Shown here piece by piece: positions 55,301 through 57,384 of a stretch of DNA of 64,000 nucleotides. The notes under the pieces were generated by a model that saw only the letters and a program-made list of their open reading frames with translations, did not search any database and was not told the origin of the DNA. A program made the position numbers and the translations under genes. Position 1 is the first letter of the stretch; each line of letters starts with the position of its first letter. Source of the stretch: Bathymodiolus brooksi (lineage: Eukaryota > Mollusca > Bivalvia > Mytilida > Modiolidae); assembly GCA_963680875.1 (NCBI GenBank), contig OY804578.1, positions 98,733,689 through 98,797,688 of the forward strand. The letters are read 5' to 3'.

Positions 55301-57255
55301 AGGCGGTTCTCTCAATTTCCGGTAATGTTTACAAACAACAAGAAATGGAGATCGACAAGTTGATTAACGATGTTTAATTCATTATTTAGTTTTCCTACAT
55401 TTCTTCTCTTTTCACCTTTTAGATTAGTAAGGTCACACACGTGGGTACAATGCAAACATTTGACACCTGAACGCTCCATTGACCTATGTTTACAAACATT
55501 TCCTAAGCTCCTCCTTCTTTTAGTGCCAAAAGTCAACACGCGCAGTTTATACCCAGAATGCATTGCTAATTTGAAACTTCCGATTGACGCGTTTTATCGA
55601 GAAAGTCGTTCAAGCGTTAATATAGCAAAGCGTAATATAACGACTGGATTATTCGGGTTACATATATACGAGAACATAAAGCAAAGATTCGAAACAATTC
55701 TCATTTTGAAATTTTGAAGGTTATTCCAGAAAATGGGTATCATCCTCCCAGTAGTCAGTGATTCGGTTTATTAGATTTATTCATTATTGAAATTTGCAGT
55801 ACCCAAATAGTATAATTTCAAACAACAATATTAATGGTCTAGAAAAAAATGTATAGTGAAAAAAAAACACAAATAAGAGCAAGGGAACAACGAGCTGACA
55901 TAGGAAAAAATAATGATTCATACCTCCCCGGACAGGAAACAAAAGATAATTTTAAACAAATCATTAAATAAAAGTAAAAAAAAATGAAAATGCTCAATTG
56001 AAAGTCAATTATAATTAACTATAATTTATGTGACAGAATAGTTGTCTTGCGCTGCAGTTAGCTGTTTATCGTATGCGTGCGTTGTCAGAGATGCGGTTTT
56101 GTGTTCTAAAATTTTCCACTACGGAAAAATTGTTTTAGAATAGAATAAGATGTATTATGTGTGATAAGTGTATGCTTATATTTTAACAATAACATAACTA
56201 TAAATACTGGAATAATTAAAACAACTATTTTAAGAGCATGTCTCCTGTTAAAAGAACAAACCAATCTGGTTCAGAACGACATAATACTAAGAAGGCAAAG
56301 CTCTAATGTTCGTAAATTCTAAGAAGAGTTTGAAGATACCAAAAGGGCAATCAGAATCCGTATATCGAAGAAGAACAGACAACACAATGGCCAAAAGAAA
56401 AAGTACAAAAGGACAAACAACGATCTACAAAACATACATATAAAACTAAAGATCGAGTAACACGAACCCCACTAAAAACCGGGGGTGAACTCAGGTGCCC
56501 CGGAAGGGTAGGAAGTTTCTGCTCCATTAGTGGCACCCGTGCATGGTGTAACTGACGTGCATGGTGTAAAGAATAGACAGGAATCTTCAACCCTAGATGC
56601 TTTATTGGGCTGTCGTGGTCGTGAACGTATGGAGCACCTGAGTTCACCCCGGTTTTTAGTGGGGTTTTTGTTACTCAATCTTAAGTTTTATGTGCATCGT
56701 GTATAATATGTATCTTTTGGTCATTGTGTTATCTGTCCATCTTCGATTTACAGATTATGATCACCCCTTTGGTATCTTCAAACTCTTCTTATAACTACCT
56801 ATGCCTATCACCACTAACGTTGTGAGTTCGAATCCCGCTCAAATATAATTGTACGTTTCTGATACAGTGTTCCACCAGATACAATTGTACGCTACTGATA
56901 CAGTGTTGCGGCAGATACAGATGTACGTTTCTGATATCATATCAGGCCAAAATAACATTTGGTGTTACTTCCAGTGGATTGCGATTACGTAAAATCCAAA
57001 TAAATAAAATTCGAAGTGTGTATATTAAATTTAGATTTTTTTTGTATCGTGTAATAAGAAAATTATTACAAGACATGTCATTCAAAATTGTTTATATTAA
57101 AAAAAAAGAACGTTTAAATTTCTTCTAAATTATATTATGCTGTAGTATGATTTACTTACAACCATTAACAAGGAGATACGCTTCGTCAATATCCCCGTGT
57201 GATACGTATGCTGGTTTTCCTCGACTGACTAGCTCTGATGTAAAGCCATTCTCAT
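8493..57255 (-). CDS. Multi-exon GRL101/relaxin-receptor-like GPCR with lectin, CUB, LDLa and LRR ectodomain (5' end beyond window)
   Basis: I joined 25 exons on the minus strand (listed separately) with matching phases and GT-AG borders, giving about 1,845 residues, plus one doubtful tail exon. Domain order: fucolectin-like, F5/8C, unknown Cys-rich module, CUB, CUB-like, C-type lectin, degenerate LDLa, three LDLa, fibrinogen/CASPR-like module, two LDLa, LRR block, 7TM. The LDLa-LRR-7TM half matches the known architecture of relaxin receptors (RXFP1/2) and Lymnaea GRL101. Such receptors sit in the plasma membrane and signal through G proteins; the ligand here cannot be read. The lectin and CUB modules suggest binding of glycans or large ligands, which is inference. 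The first exon seen starts in phase 1, so at least one upstream exon with the signal peptide lies beyond 64000. Introns are unusually rich in tandem arrays, several built from this gene's own splice junctions. Confidence 0.85.
8707..9037 (+). mobile_element. Dispersed element B (mussel-type retroposon) next to the TM7 donor
   Basis: It begins 'gagtaacacgacgggtgtc', contains 'gcaggaactgcttacc' and 'ttcgtgttgctcatc', and ends 'ttctctaacgtttatt', as does the copy at 27240-27675. It fills most of the short intron after the TM7 exon and its 3' end supplies bases from about +4 of that intron's donor. Confidence 0.75.
9041..9168 (-). CDS. Exon: TM7 of the GPCR
   Basis: The 128-nt exon joins in phase (Gly codon split G|GA) to the TM6 exon. 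It encodes [20 protein letters not shown] then [24 protein letters not shown] is the NPxxY motif of TM7. The acceptor is ttttag|GATTG. The donor CAG|GTAAATAAACG is abutted by the 3' end of a dispersed element. If it is not used, reading through gives VNKR and a stop at 9026-9028. The 5' half and acceptor of this exon are repeated ten more times upstream (9174-10235). Confidence 0.93.
9130..10235 (-). repeat. 11-copy array (about 104 bp) of the TM7 acceptor and exon start
   Basis: On the minus strand each unit has 'acttttgtttatttt' + CAG or TAG, then 'GATTGTTGTCATTGGC' and about 50 nt related to the TM7 exon, then intronic sequence. Junctions lie at about 9169 (real), 9274, 9378, 9481, 9586, 9691, 9795, 9899, 10004, 10109 and 10214. 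Nine of the ten extra copies have CAG where the real acceptor has TAG. In the receptor frame the copies end in an early stop. Confidence 0.93.
10844..12409 (-). CDS. Exon: last LDLa repeat, LRR block, and TM1-TM6 of the GPCR
   Basis: A single 1,566-nt exon, phase 1-1 (acceptor gttttccag, donor TTAG|GTATGC). Residues about 1-40 form an LDLa ([30 protein letters not shown]). [14 protein letters not shown] is the LRR N-cap, followed by roughly seven LRRs such as [19 protein letters not shown] and [19 protein letters not shown], then the C-cap with CCMRPHG...HC, as in relaxin receptors. Helices: GNFGVISYR (TM1), [16 protein letters not shown] (TM2), [12 protein letters not shown] at the DRY position (TM3), [14 protein letters not shown] (TM4), [20 protein letters not shown] (TM5), [11 protein letters not shown] (TM6, CWxP). 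The DRY motif is replaced by QRF, a departure from most family-A receptors. Confidence 0.95.
12441..12525. repeat. Inverted repeat 30 bp from the LRR-7TM exon acceptor
   Basis: The arms 'tggccctcgg' and 'ggtgaatatccaaaat' pair with 'attttggatattcacc' and 'agagggcc'. Further inverted segments at 12610-12700 and 13030-13130 ('gtgttattgacttttg' with 'caaaagtcaataacac') suggest one or more MITE-like foldback elements in this intron. Confidence 0.8.
13447..13835 (-). mobile_element. tRNA-derived SINE type C
   Basis: Minus orientation. It ends in the 'gttaaacaacaatcactcac'-type tail (plus strand 'gagtgagtgattgttgttta'), with a tRNA-like head near 13740-13835 interrupted by a run of 20 G at 13810-13829. 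Related copies: 14581-14650 (fragment), 19405-19700 and 37180-37575. Confidence 0.75.
13985..14162 (-). repeat. Seven-copy repeat of a 5' splice-site segment
   Basis: Units of 25-30 bp. On the minus strand each has GTAAGTTAAATATC (GTAAGCT in the last). The first copy is the real donor of the LDLa exon ending at 14163. The others follow at about 14134, 14105, 14076, 14050, 14025 and 13998. Confidence 0.9.
14163..14279 (-). CDS. Exon: LDL-receptor class A repeat; donor region repeated
   Basis: The 117-nt exon is phase 1-1 (acceptor atttacag, donor GTAAGTTAAAT). It encodes [20 protein letters not shown] then [16 protein letters not shown], an LDLa repeat with extra spacing before the third Cys. 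The intronic sequence straight after the donor is a seven-copy repeat, each unit again holding GTAAGTT or GTAAGCT. Confidence 0.95.
14740..17890 (-). repeat. 44-copy, 72-bp array of an exon 3' end with splice donor
   Basis: Spacing between the first (14756) and last (17852) donor is exactly 43 x 72 bp. On the minus strand a unit has 33-35 nt of coding end ([11 protein letters not shown]), then TGTG|GTAAGTAATGACAG and intron sequence. The rightmost copy is the real exon end at 17857. Most copies keep GTAAG; some have GTTAG or a broken GATAAG. Blocks of several units recur (about 15000-15700 versus 16400-17100), showing higher-order duplication. Confidence 0.97.
17857..18000 (-). CDS. Exon: first part of LDLa-associated module; donor is the terminal copy of a 44-copy array
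   Basis: The 144-nt exon is phase 1-1 (acceptor ttacag, donor TGTG|GTAAGTAATG). It reads [19 protein letters not shown] then [11 protein letters not shown], a segment I associate with GRL101-type receptors just before the final LDLa repeats. Its last 33-37 nt and the donor form the first (rightmost) unit of the 72-bp array to the left. Confidence 0.85.
18190..18260 (+). repeat. Dispersed motif shared with 20130-20205
   Basis: 'gagcgtacctgattaagg' ... 'gtgcgcactaaatttgatat' is repeated diverged at 20130-20205. Probably remnants of one transposon family; no coding capacity seen. Confidence 0.5.
18482..18660 (-). CDS. Exon: C-terminal part of fibrinogen/CASPR-like module
   Basis: The 179-nt exon enters in phase 2 (acceptor gaattgtag) and leaves in phase 1 (donor GTAACAATG). 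[20 protein letters not shown] corresponds to 'CnCd...w..DeG.Lt.k..LPv', and FEVMYIKFG...LRFGPITC to 'lpv..l.fGd......lGPl.C'. Confidence 0.75.
18709..18926 (-). mobile_element. tRNA-derived SINE type A
   Basis: Reverse orientation: tail 'gggttagggttatggtg', core 'tttcagttatatcgtggc', then the head with B-box complement 'gggaatcgaacccc' and A-box end 'cgatcacgaccatg'. It lies in an intron. Confidence 0.8.
19100..19175. repeat. Inverted repeat, 30-bp arms
   Basis: 'aaatgtttgctatcctttgg' + 'ttttctggtt' pairs with 'aaccagaaaaccaaaggata' + 'gcaaacattt'; spacer about 16 bp. A foldback, possibly part of a MITE. Confidence 0.85.
19405..19700 (+). mobile_element. tRNA-derived SINE type C
   Basis: Same family as 13447-13835 in the opposite orientation, ending 'gcgttaaacaacaatcactc'. 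It contains 'gctccgctaagcacgcagca'-like and 'gagctagcactataaaaatc' segments shared by all copies. Confidence 0.75.
20205..20880 (+). repeat. Dispersed repeat shared with 55163-55670
   Basis: Both copies start 'taactcgaataatact' + 'cgccctctatcggcactatc' and end 'cgtaatataacgactggatt' + 'attcgggtta'. The middle parts differ, so one copy may hold an insertion or deletion. No open frame of a transposase was found. Confidence 0.65.
21046..21295 (-). CDS. Exon: core of fibrinogen/CASPR-like module
   Basis: The 250-nt exon enters in phase 1 and leaves in phase 2 (donor GTATGTG). Parts such as [38 protein letters not shown] and [13 protein letters not shown] fit the module of CASPR/neurexin-IV type proteins in which a VxCDM strand is followed by 'tvi.H......' and 'C.q.i...C'. 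The typical Gly-rich 'CaCG' segment that should follow is reduced. Confidence 0.75.
21395..21510 (-). mobile_element. Element B fragment
   Basis: Reverse copy with 'gaagagtttgacgatact' and 'gaagaacagacaacacaatg', the 3' part of the element B family. Confidence 0.65.
21970..22205 (+). mobile_element. Element B copy
   Basis: Contains 'aacacgatgggtgccatg', 'gcaggaactgcttaccctt', 'ccggagcacctgagttcacc' and ends 'tcttcaaactcttcttat'. Intronic. Confidence 0.75.
22879..23079 (-). CDS. Exon: LDLa repeat plus start of fibrinogen/CASPR-like module
   Basis: The 201-nt exon is phase 1-1 (acceptor ttttacag, donor GTAATTTAA). [20 protein letters not shown] and [13 protein letters not shown] form an LDLa repeat. 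It is followed by [20 protein letters not shown], which fits the 'sCkewl..G...sGey.I' start of the fibrinogen-like region seen in collagen C-propeptides and contactin-associated proteins. Confidence 0.85.
23700..23830. repeat. Three-copy tandem repeat of about 45 bp
   Basis: 'tactttatcatacttccttt' + 'taactggttcccgga' repeated three times in the intron between two LDLa exons. It does not include a splice site. Confidence 0.85.
24027..24143 (-). CDS. Exon: LDL-receptor class A repeat
   Basis: The 117-nt exon is phase 1-1 (acceptor cttgttgtag, donor GTAAGACAT). It encodes [20 protein letters not shown] and then [10 protein letters not shown], a complete LDLa repeat with an intact calcium motif. 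Confidence 0.95.
24318..24716 (-). mobile_element. tRNA-derived SINE type D
   Basis: Minus-strand head reads like a tRNA: 'gtagtcgagtggtctagggc' (A box) and 'gtgggttcaaatcccgtcga' (B box). A shorter copy is at 24780-24978 and a near-full copy at 40347-40742. The three are close in sequence, suggesting recent activity. Confidence 0.75.
24780..24978 (-). mobile_element. tRNA-derived SINE type D, short copy
   Basis: Same family as 24318-24716; it carries an extra 'cgggac' duplication near the B box and is truncated after 'tcgtagtgttacc'. Confidence 0.7.
25357..25470 (-). CDS. Exon: LDL-receptor class A repeat
   Basis: The 114-nt exon is phase 1-1 (acceptor gtttatcag, donor GTAATATAT). [20 protein letters not shown] then [10 protein letters not shown] carries all six LDLa cysteines and the acidic D..D.sDE calcium cage. 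Symmetric phase-1 borders are usual for LDLa exons. Confidence 0.95.
25675..25812 (+). mobile_element. Element B fragment
   Basis: Contains 'tttgcagatcattgtttgtc' and ends 'cctcaaacttttcttataa'; the 3' part of element B. Confidence 0.6.
25908..26155 (-). mobile_element. tRNA-derived SINE type A
   Basis: Tail 'ggttagggttaaggtgttta', core 'tttcagctttattgcagg', B-box complement 'gggattcgaactcac', head end 'acgatcacgaccacgacgg'. Confidence 0.8.
26156..26927. other. Intron between LDLa exon and 36-nt micro-exon, unique part
   Basis: AT-rich, with a short A run near 26797. I see no exon, RNA gene or clear repeat here beyond the SINE at its left end. Confidence 0.4.
26928..26963 (-). CDS. 36-nt micro-exon completing the degenerate LDLa-like module
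   Basis: Acceptor tatgttgacag and donor GTAAGTAAAC enclose 36 nt, phase 1-1, encoding [11 protein letters not shown]; flanking codons become Gly and Asn. The pattern resembles 'DC.DgsDE' of LDLa repeats. It joins cleanly to the LDLa exon at 25470. Confidence 0.65.
27240..27675 (+). mobile_element. Element B, long variant
   Basis: Starts 'gtttttggcgggattcagtg', includes 'gtgatgtccgttacgatttc' and ends 'tgttctctaacgtttatta'. Same subfamily as the copy beside the TM7 donor. Confidence 0.7.
27761..27936. mobile_element. MITE-like foldback element, copy 1
   Basis: Near-perfect inverted repeat: 'tactattgaaacaaaagaag' ... 'cgtattggatataacgggtt' pairs with 'aacgggtt'-type sequence reversed, ending 'catttgtttcaataataatg'. 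A second, more worn copy is at 47900-48023. No coding capacity. Confidence 0.85.
28040..29800. other. Long intron with low-complexity sequence
   Basis: Contains two copies of 'atatttagatatttcaagg' + 'tctttcaagtg' (28088-28160), A/T homopolymers (28438-28500), C-rich runs (28560-28575, 28780-28800) and a purine/G-rich patch at 28945-28975. A weak open frame at 29196-29501 (+) has no family resemblance. Confidence 0.4.
29806..29916 (-). CDS. Exon: linker and start of degenerate LDLa-like module
   Basis: The 111-nt exon is phase 1-1, donor GTACGTAT, preceded by a long T run and AAAAG acceptor. It encodes a linker ([15 protein letters not shown]) and [16 protein letters not shown], which with the next micro-exon gives a C..C..C..C pattern like a worn LDLa repeat. 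Confidence 0.65.
30763..31049 (-). mobile_element. tRNA-derived SINE type A with target-site duplication
   Basis: The element (30775-31037) is flanked by perfect 12-bp repeats 'tcaataaattga' at 30763-30774 and 31038-31049. Tail 'gagggttagggtatggtg', head end 'cgatcacgaccacggcg'. Intact TSDs indicate a relatively recent insertion. Confidence 0.9.
31088..31653. mobile_element. MITE-like element with terminal inverted repeats
   Basis: Left end 'ggttaaaggggcattatctg' + 'ccaaaatcg' pairs with the right end 'caaaatcgtagctaatgcct' + 'ctttaac'. About 565 bp; the internal short frame at 31200-31415 shows no known protein. Confidence 0.65.
31975..32130 (+). mobile_element. SINE type A, 5'-truncated
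   Basis: Contains 'acaacattatgtgataaag', 'gcgacaggtcggtggttttc' and ends 'gtggcattcaacaccataa'. Confidence 0.75.
32640..34870 (-). repeat. About 34-copy, 64-70-bp array of the CTLD exon end and donor
   Basis: On the minus strand units contain 'CTCAGGTCATACAG|GTATCATACG', matching the real exon end and donor at 34846 (TCTCAGGTCATACAG|GTATGATACG). The rest of the unit is intronic ('acgacgtacatcgt', 'tgtgttattggggtcag'). The real junction is the rightmost copy. A block of several units is repeated: 32730-33350 resembles 33830-34450. Confidence 0.93.
34846..35021 (-). CDS. Exon: C-terminal half of C-type lectin domain; both borders lie in tandem arrays
   Basis: The 176-nt exon has acceptor tgtttgcag and donor ACAG|GTATGATAC, enters in phase 2 and leaves in phase 1. 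It contains [20 protein letters not shown] followed by [14 protein letters not shown], the CTLD closing pattern 'ec..m.....W.D..C.....yiCe'. Its last bases plus the donor are repeated about 34 times in the intron to its left, and its acceptor region resembles the diverged repeats on its right. Confidence 0.85.
35022..35545 (-). repeat. Diverged tandem repeat (about 85 bp, six units) beside the CTLD exon acceptor
   Basis: Plus-strand units share 'cattaacaaagaaaattaac', 'aacctaacg' and 'tgtgtctttatgc'. The segment around the acceptor, 'ataatgcctgcaaacag', resembles 'tatatgcctacaaacaaag' and later units, so the array appears to include an acceptor-like site, mostly decayed. Confidence 0.7.
35968..36003 (-). 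CDS. 36-nt micro-exon of C-type lectin domain
   Basis: Acceptor tgatttcag and donor GTAAGTAATG bound a 36-nt exon entered in phase 2 and left in phase 2. It reads [11 protein letters not shown] and the junction codon with the next exon is TGG, giving '[12 protein letters not shown]', a clear match to the CTLD 'F.W.sG.p..y..W' core. The residues at the WND/EPN positions do not look like a classical calcium-dependent sugar site. Confidence 0.7.
36234..36282 (-). CDS. Possible 49-nt micro-exon of the C-type lectin domain
   Basis: This stretch has a cttgtcag acceptor and a GTAAGTAATAG donor, and its 2+45+2 structure is exactly what is needed to join the phase-1 CTLD exon on its right to the phase-2-entry micro-exon on its left. 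It would encode [16 protein letters not shown] in the loop between 'YI' and 'W'. The peptide is not typical of a CTLD, so the phase fit may be chance; a different small exon in 36010-36920 could do the same job. Confidence 0.4.
36680..36870 (+). mobile_element. Element B copy
   Basis: Contains 'taatctttagttttctgtg', 'tttgtagatcattgtttgt' and 'aatatcttcaaactcttctt'. Confidence 0.65.
36926..37129 (-). CDS. Exon: N-terminal half of C-type lectin-like domain
   Basis: The 204-nt exon is phase 1-1, acceptor tttcaacag, donor [25 protein letters not shown] is the standard CTLD opening ('C...W..y...CY.f'), followed by [19 protein letters not shown], the 'W..A...C...gg.LvsI.s' helix. It ends at KFYIG, where CTLDs read 'yWIGL'. 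Confidence 0.85.
37180..37575 (-). mobile_element. tRNA-derived SINE type C, complete copy
   Basis: Minus orientation: tRNA-like head (A box 'ggtagtgtaatgctaatgg', B box 'tgttcgagcccagatc'), body, and 3' tail 'gcgttaaacaacaatcactc' followed by (CACT)n. On the plus strand the tail is (GAGT)n at 37182-37213. Intronic between a CUB-like exon and the CTLD exon. Confidence 0.85.
37720..38172 (-). CDS. Exon: second CUB-like domain
   Basis: One 453-nt exon, phase 1-1, acceptor ctaaacag, donor GTTAGTAAT, carries a whole domain. Visible parts are [20 protein letters not shown], then [20 protein letters not shown] (the 'W.I....g..I.L.f..F.l' core of CUB), then [14 protein letters not shown] and [10 protein letters not shown] (the 'Ss...m.v.F.sd.....GF.a.Y' end). 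Some CUB cysteines appear lost. It joins in phase to the C-type lectin exon. Confidence 0.85.
38436..38902. mobile_element. Large foldback element, about 467 bp
   Basis: Arms of about 200 bp: left 'ccacaggcgctcgtggcacg' ... 'aatctcatgttaacaac', right 'gttgttaccatgagatt' ... 'cgtgccacgagcgcctgtgg'. The spacer is about 60 bp. A diverged half-related stretch is at 30430-30560. No transposase frame; probably non-autonomous. Confidence 0.9.
39060..39530. repeat. 65-bp tandem repeat, about seven units
   Basis: Units read 'gtgtctctcctggatttcat' + 'tttatgcatcccgatcgtat' + 'tttgtctatgcgagttgtg'. It lies in the intron after the CUB exon at 39773 but does not include that donor. Confidence 0.9.
39773..39992 (-). 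CDS. Exon: second half of CUB domain
   Basis: The 220-nt exon enters in phase 0 and leaves in phase 1 (donor GTAAATAT). It contains [10 protein letters not shown] and then [20 protein letters not shown], corresponding to the '.C..d.v.i..g' and 'i.f.s......GF...Y' parts of a CUB domain. Confidence 0.75.
40303..40346. repeat. (AT)n microsatellite abutting a SINE
   Basis: About 22 AT dinucleotides directly before the type D SINE at 40347. Confidence 0.95.
40347..40742 (-). mobile_element. tRNA-derived SINE type D
   Basis: Nearly the same as 24318-24716 over its whole length, including 'gacagcaatctaactcagca' and 'caaacgtctagaagcaagtg'. Confidence 0.75.
41453..41664 (-). CDS. Exon: first half of CUB domain
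   Basis: The 212-nt exon enters in phase 1 and leaves in phase 0 (donor GTAAGTTT). The segment [20 protein letters not shown] matches the 'I.SP.YP..Y' opening of CUB domains, and [18 protein letters not shown] is a typical CUB strand. Confidence 0.75.
41965..42235 (+). mobile_element. Element B copy
   Basis: Contains 'gagtaacacgacgggtacca', 'ccttccggagcacccgacg' and 'gatatccgttacgatttccg'. Confidence 0.65.
42285..42795 (+). mobile_element. Element B interrupted by a SINE type A
   Basis: Element B (42285-42505, with a 27-bp internal duplication 'ggagcacctgagtcaacccc') is broken by a reverse SINE A (about 42508-42740) and resumes 'caacttacggcttctaatta' to 42795. Confidence 0.8.
42956..43240 (-). 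CDS. Exon: unrecognised Cys-rich module between discoidin and CUB domains
   Basis: The 285-nt exon is phase 1-1, acceptor attttcag, donor GTAAGTAT. It encodes 94 residues with six cysteines ([34 protein letters not shown]). I do not recognise the fold; it may be an N-terminal extension of the CUB that follows or a lineage-specific module. The sequence is hydrophilic with no membrane segment. Confidence 0.75.
43359..43394. repeat. Near-perfect palindrome
   Basis: 'aaaaacgataatttcac' and 'gtgaaattatcgttttt' are separated by one base. Confidence 0.9.
43692..43866. mobile_element. MITE-like foldback
   Basis: Arms 'actataactaattgacgagt' ... 'gtcacgaatgaccaaat' pair with 'atttggtcattcgtgac' ... 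'actcgtcaattagttatagt'. The loop holds the small palindrome 'atgcgctgcgcgcat'. Confidence 0.85.
43931..44081. mobile_element. MITE-like foldback
   Basis: Arms 'caaatatatcctgttagtga' + 'gggttatttgcgaaaaatac' pair exactly with 'gtatttttcgcaaataaccc' + 'tcactaacaggatatatttg'. Confidence 0.9.
44768..45010 (-). mobile_element. SINE type A variant
   Basis: Tail 'tgttttaacgccactttcag', core 'tcagctatatcatggcgacc'; the head has 'gggcgcgaacccacac' at the B-box position. Its partner variant in the opposite orientation is at 49910-50110. Confidence 0.7.
45472..45631 (-). CDS. Exon: C-terminal part of F5/8 type C domain
   Basis: The 160-nt exon enters in phase 0 and leaves in phase 1 (donor GTAATCAC). 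It contains [20 protein letters not shown] and then CLKIELIGC, the 'aRyvRi.P..w.....lRlEllGC' closing motif. The two framing cysteines of the discoidin domain are therefore both present. Confidence 0.85.
46569..46593. repeat. Poly(A) run of about 25
   Basis: Homopolymer in the intron just left of the discoidin exon at 46625. Another A run of about 23 lies near 47385-47407. Confidence 0.95.
46625..46756 (-). CDS. Exon: middle of F5/8 type C domain
   Basis: The 132-nt exon is phase 0-0, acceptor ctattag, donor GTAAAATAG. It continues the discoidin fold: [20 protein letters not shown] corresponds to 'VDLg....vtgv.tQG', and SFKIEHG to the following strand. Confidence 0.8.
47100..49136. other. 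Intron within the discoidin domain
   Basis: Holds a SINE A tail fragment (47716-47790, 'gaccgccacgatataactga'), MITE copy 2 (47900-48023) and otherwise AT-rich unique sequence. No exon is needed here by phase. Confidence 0.5.
47900..48023. mobile_element. MITE-like foldback element, copy 2
   Basis: Ends 'gtattattgaaacaaaagag' and 'cttcttttgtttcaataata' match copy 1 at 27761-27936; the centre is shorter and diverged. Confidence 0.8.
49137..49294 (-). CDS. Exon: start of F5/8 type C (discoidin) domain
   Basis: The 158-nt exon enters in phase 1 and leaves in phase 0 (donor ATG|GTAAAC). It encodes [19 protein letters not shown], the classic discoidin opening 'CGr.LGMesG.I.d.qItaSS', and closes with [14 protein letters not shown], matching 'aWcp......WlQvdLg'. 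It sits directly after the fucolectin-like domain, so two related galactose-binding folds stand in tandem. Confidence 0.85.
49420..49760 (+). mobile_element. Element B copy
   Basis: Contains 'caacgacgggcgccactaat', a T run at 49617-49630 and 'atatcttcaagcttttctta'. Confidence 0.65.
49910..50115 (+). mobile_element. SINE type A variant
   Basis: 'ggttcgcgcccggctttac' (B box), 'cactcgattcgcaatcgcag' and tail 'gatatagctgatatattgct' + 'gaaagtggctttaaac'. Confidence 0.7.
50230..51130. other. Intron, mostly unique, with (GTCC)n
   Basis: Contains 'gcgtgcgtccgtccgtccgt' at about 50428-50453. Otherwise no supported feature. Confidence 0.4.
51140..51905. repeat. 31-bp tandem repeat, about 24 units
   Basis: Plus-strand unit 'caatggatgccaaagatgta' + 'caaacataatt', with variable units. 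It follows the duplicated exon end at 51985-52108 but does not itself carry a clear splice site. Confidence 0.92.
51985..52135 (-). repeat. Four-copy, 42-bp in-frame repeat of an exon end and its donor
   Basis: On the minus strand units read 'GGTAAACGTAAGTATGA' followed by 'TTTTTGCTTAGAGATTAACA'. Copies have GTAAGT (first and third) or GCAAGT (second and fourth). Translated through, each adds 14 residues ([14 protein letters not shown] and variants) with no stop until after the fourth copy. Confidence 0.92.
52109..52399 (-). CDS. Exon: C-terminal part of fucolectin-like domain; 3' end tandemly duplicated
   Basis: The acceptor is tttattttag and the exon is open for 291 nt to a GTAAGTATG donor. 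It contains [29 protein letters not shown] and [12 protein letters not shown]; the last is the 'LcEVeVyG' end of FTP domains. A second possible donor (GGTAAAC, exon edge 52115) keeps the same phase. Immediately downstream the last 42 nt, including the donor, are repeated in frame about three more times (51985-52108), so the exon end may be variable. Confidence 0.8.
52480..52700 (+). mobile_element. Element B copy
   Basis: Contains 'aacacgaagggtgtcactat', 'ccttccggagcacctgaatt' and 'ggtatcttcaaacttttcat'. Confidence 0.7.
52968..53168 (-). mobile_element. SINE type A
   Basis: Tail 'ggttatggacttatggtg', core 'tttcagttatatcgtggcgg', B-box complement 'gggattcgaactcac', head 'ccatcacgaccaggacgg'; an internal deletion removes the 'acattatgtgataaag' part. 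Confidence 0.75.
53480..53590 (+). promoter_or_regulatory. Possible TATA-type promoter on the plus strand (antisense)
   Basis: 'gggtatataaggagtgag' at about 53490 is a good TATA box. About 85 bp further, 'gagcaaaggtaagagttta' looks like a splice donor. No coding exon could be assigned, so this may be a transposon promoter, an antisense transcript start or chance. Confidence 0.25.
54174..54456 (+). mobile_element. SINE type A, full-length reference copy with TSD
   Basis: Head 'cgccgtggtcgtgatcgtat' (A box), 'gtgttcgaatcctgctcc' (B box), inner part 'caacattatgtgataaagtt', tail 'ttgaaagcggtgttaaacac' + 'cataaccctaac'. 'aataaaaaag' flanks both ends. This copy shows where the satellite at 1-7632 was cut from. 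Confidence 0.88.
54878..54982 (-). CDS. Exon: middle of fucolectin-like domain
   Basis: The 105-nt exon is phase 1-1, acceptor tttctag, donor GTAAGTTAAG. It encodes 34 residues including [20 protein letters not shown], which fits the 'WW.vDLg....I..V.i.n' core strand of FTP/discoidin domains. The junction codon with the upstream exon reads TGT, adding a cysteine. Confidence 0.8.
55163..55670 (+). repeat. Dispersed repeat, second copy of 20205-20880
   Basis: Shares both ends with the first copy. The open frame at 55370-55717 shows no known domain. Confidence 0.65.
55680..56300. other. Intron stretch without recognised feature
   Basis: AT-rich with A runs near 55860 and 55978. Nothing supported. 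Confidence 0.4.
56310..56850. mobile_element. Two opposed element B copies nested in a SINE head
   Basis: A reverse element B (about 56315-56545) is followed by a SINE A head fragment 'gctgtcgtggtcgtgaacgt' (56608-56633), then a forward element B (56632-56790), then the rest of the SINE head with B box 'gtgagttcgaatcccgctc' (56795-56842). The forward element B has split the SINE. Confidence 0.7.
57160..57255 (-). CDS. Exon: N-terminal part of fucolectin-like (F5/8C superfamily) domain
   Basis: The 96-nt exon has an acceptor ending attacag and a donor GTAAGTAAA, phase 1 to phase 1, 31 full codons. The peptide contains [20 protein letters not shown], which fits the 'lGkpA..SS....asnAvDGn' opening of the fucolectin/tachylectin-4/pentraxin-1 (FTP) family. 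The next exon continues the domain in phase. It is the most 5' exon visible; because it starts in phase 1 another coding exon must lie to its right, past the 70-bp satellite. Confidence 0.75.
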
Positions 57256-57384
57256 CTGTAATGATACATTAATAAATACTTAATAAATTCCGCAGGATTT
57301 CGGTTATTTTCAGATGTGTTAAGGGTAAGATTTTACCTCTTTCTGCGATTTTGATATTTGATTTTAGAATTGTCCCGATGTGTA

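Noticed and set aside
55370..55717. 115-codon plus-strand open frame
   Set aside because: It lies in a dispersed repeat also present at 20205-20880, where the frame is not kept.
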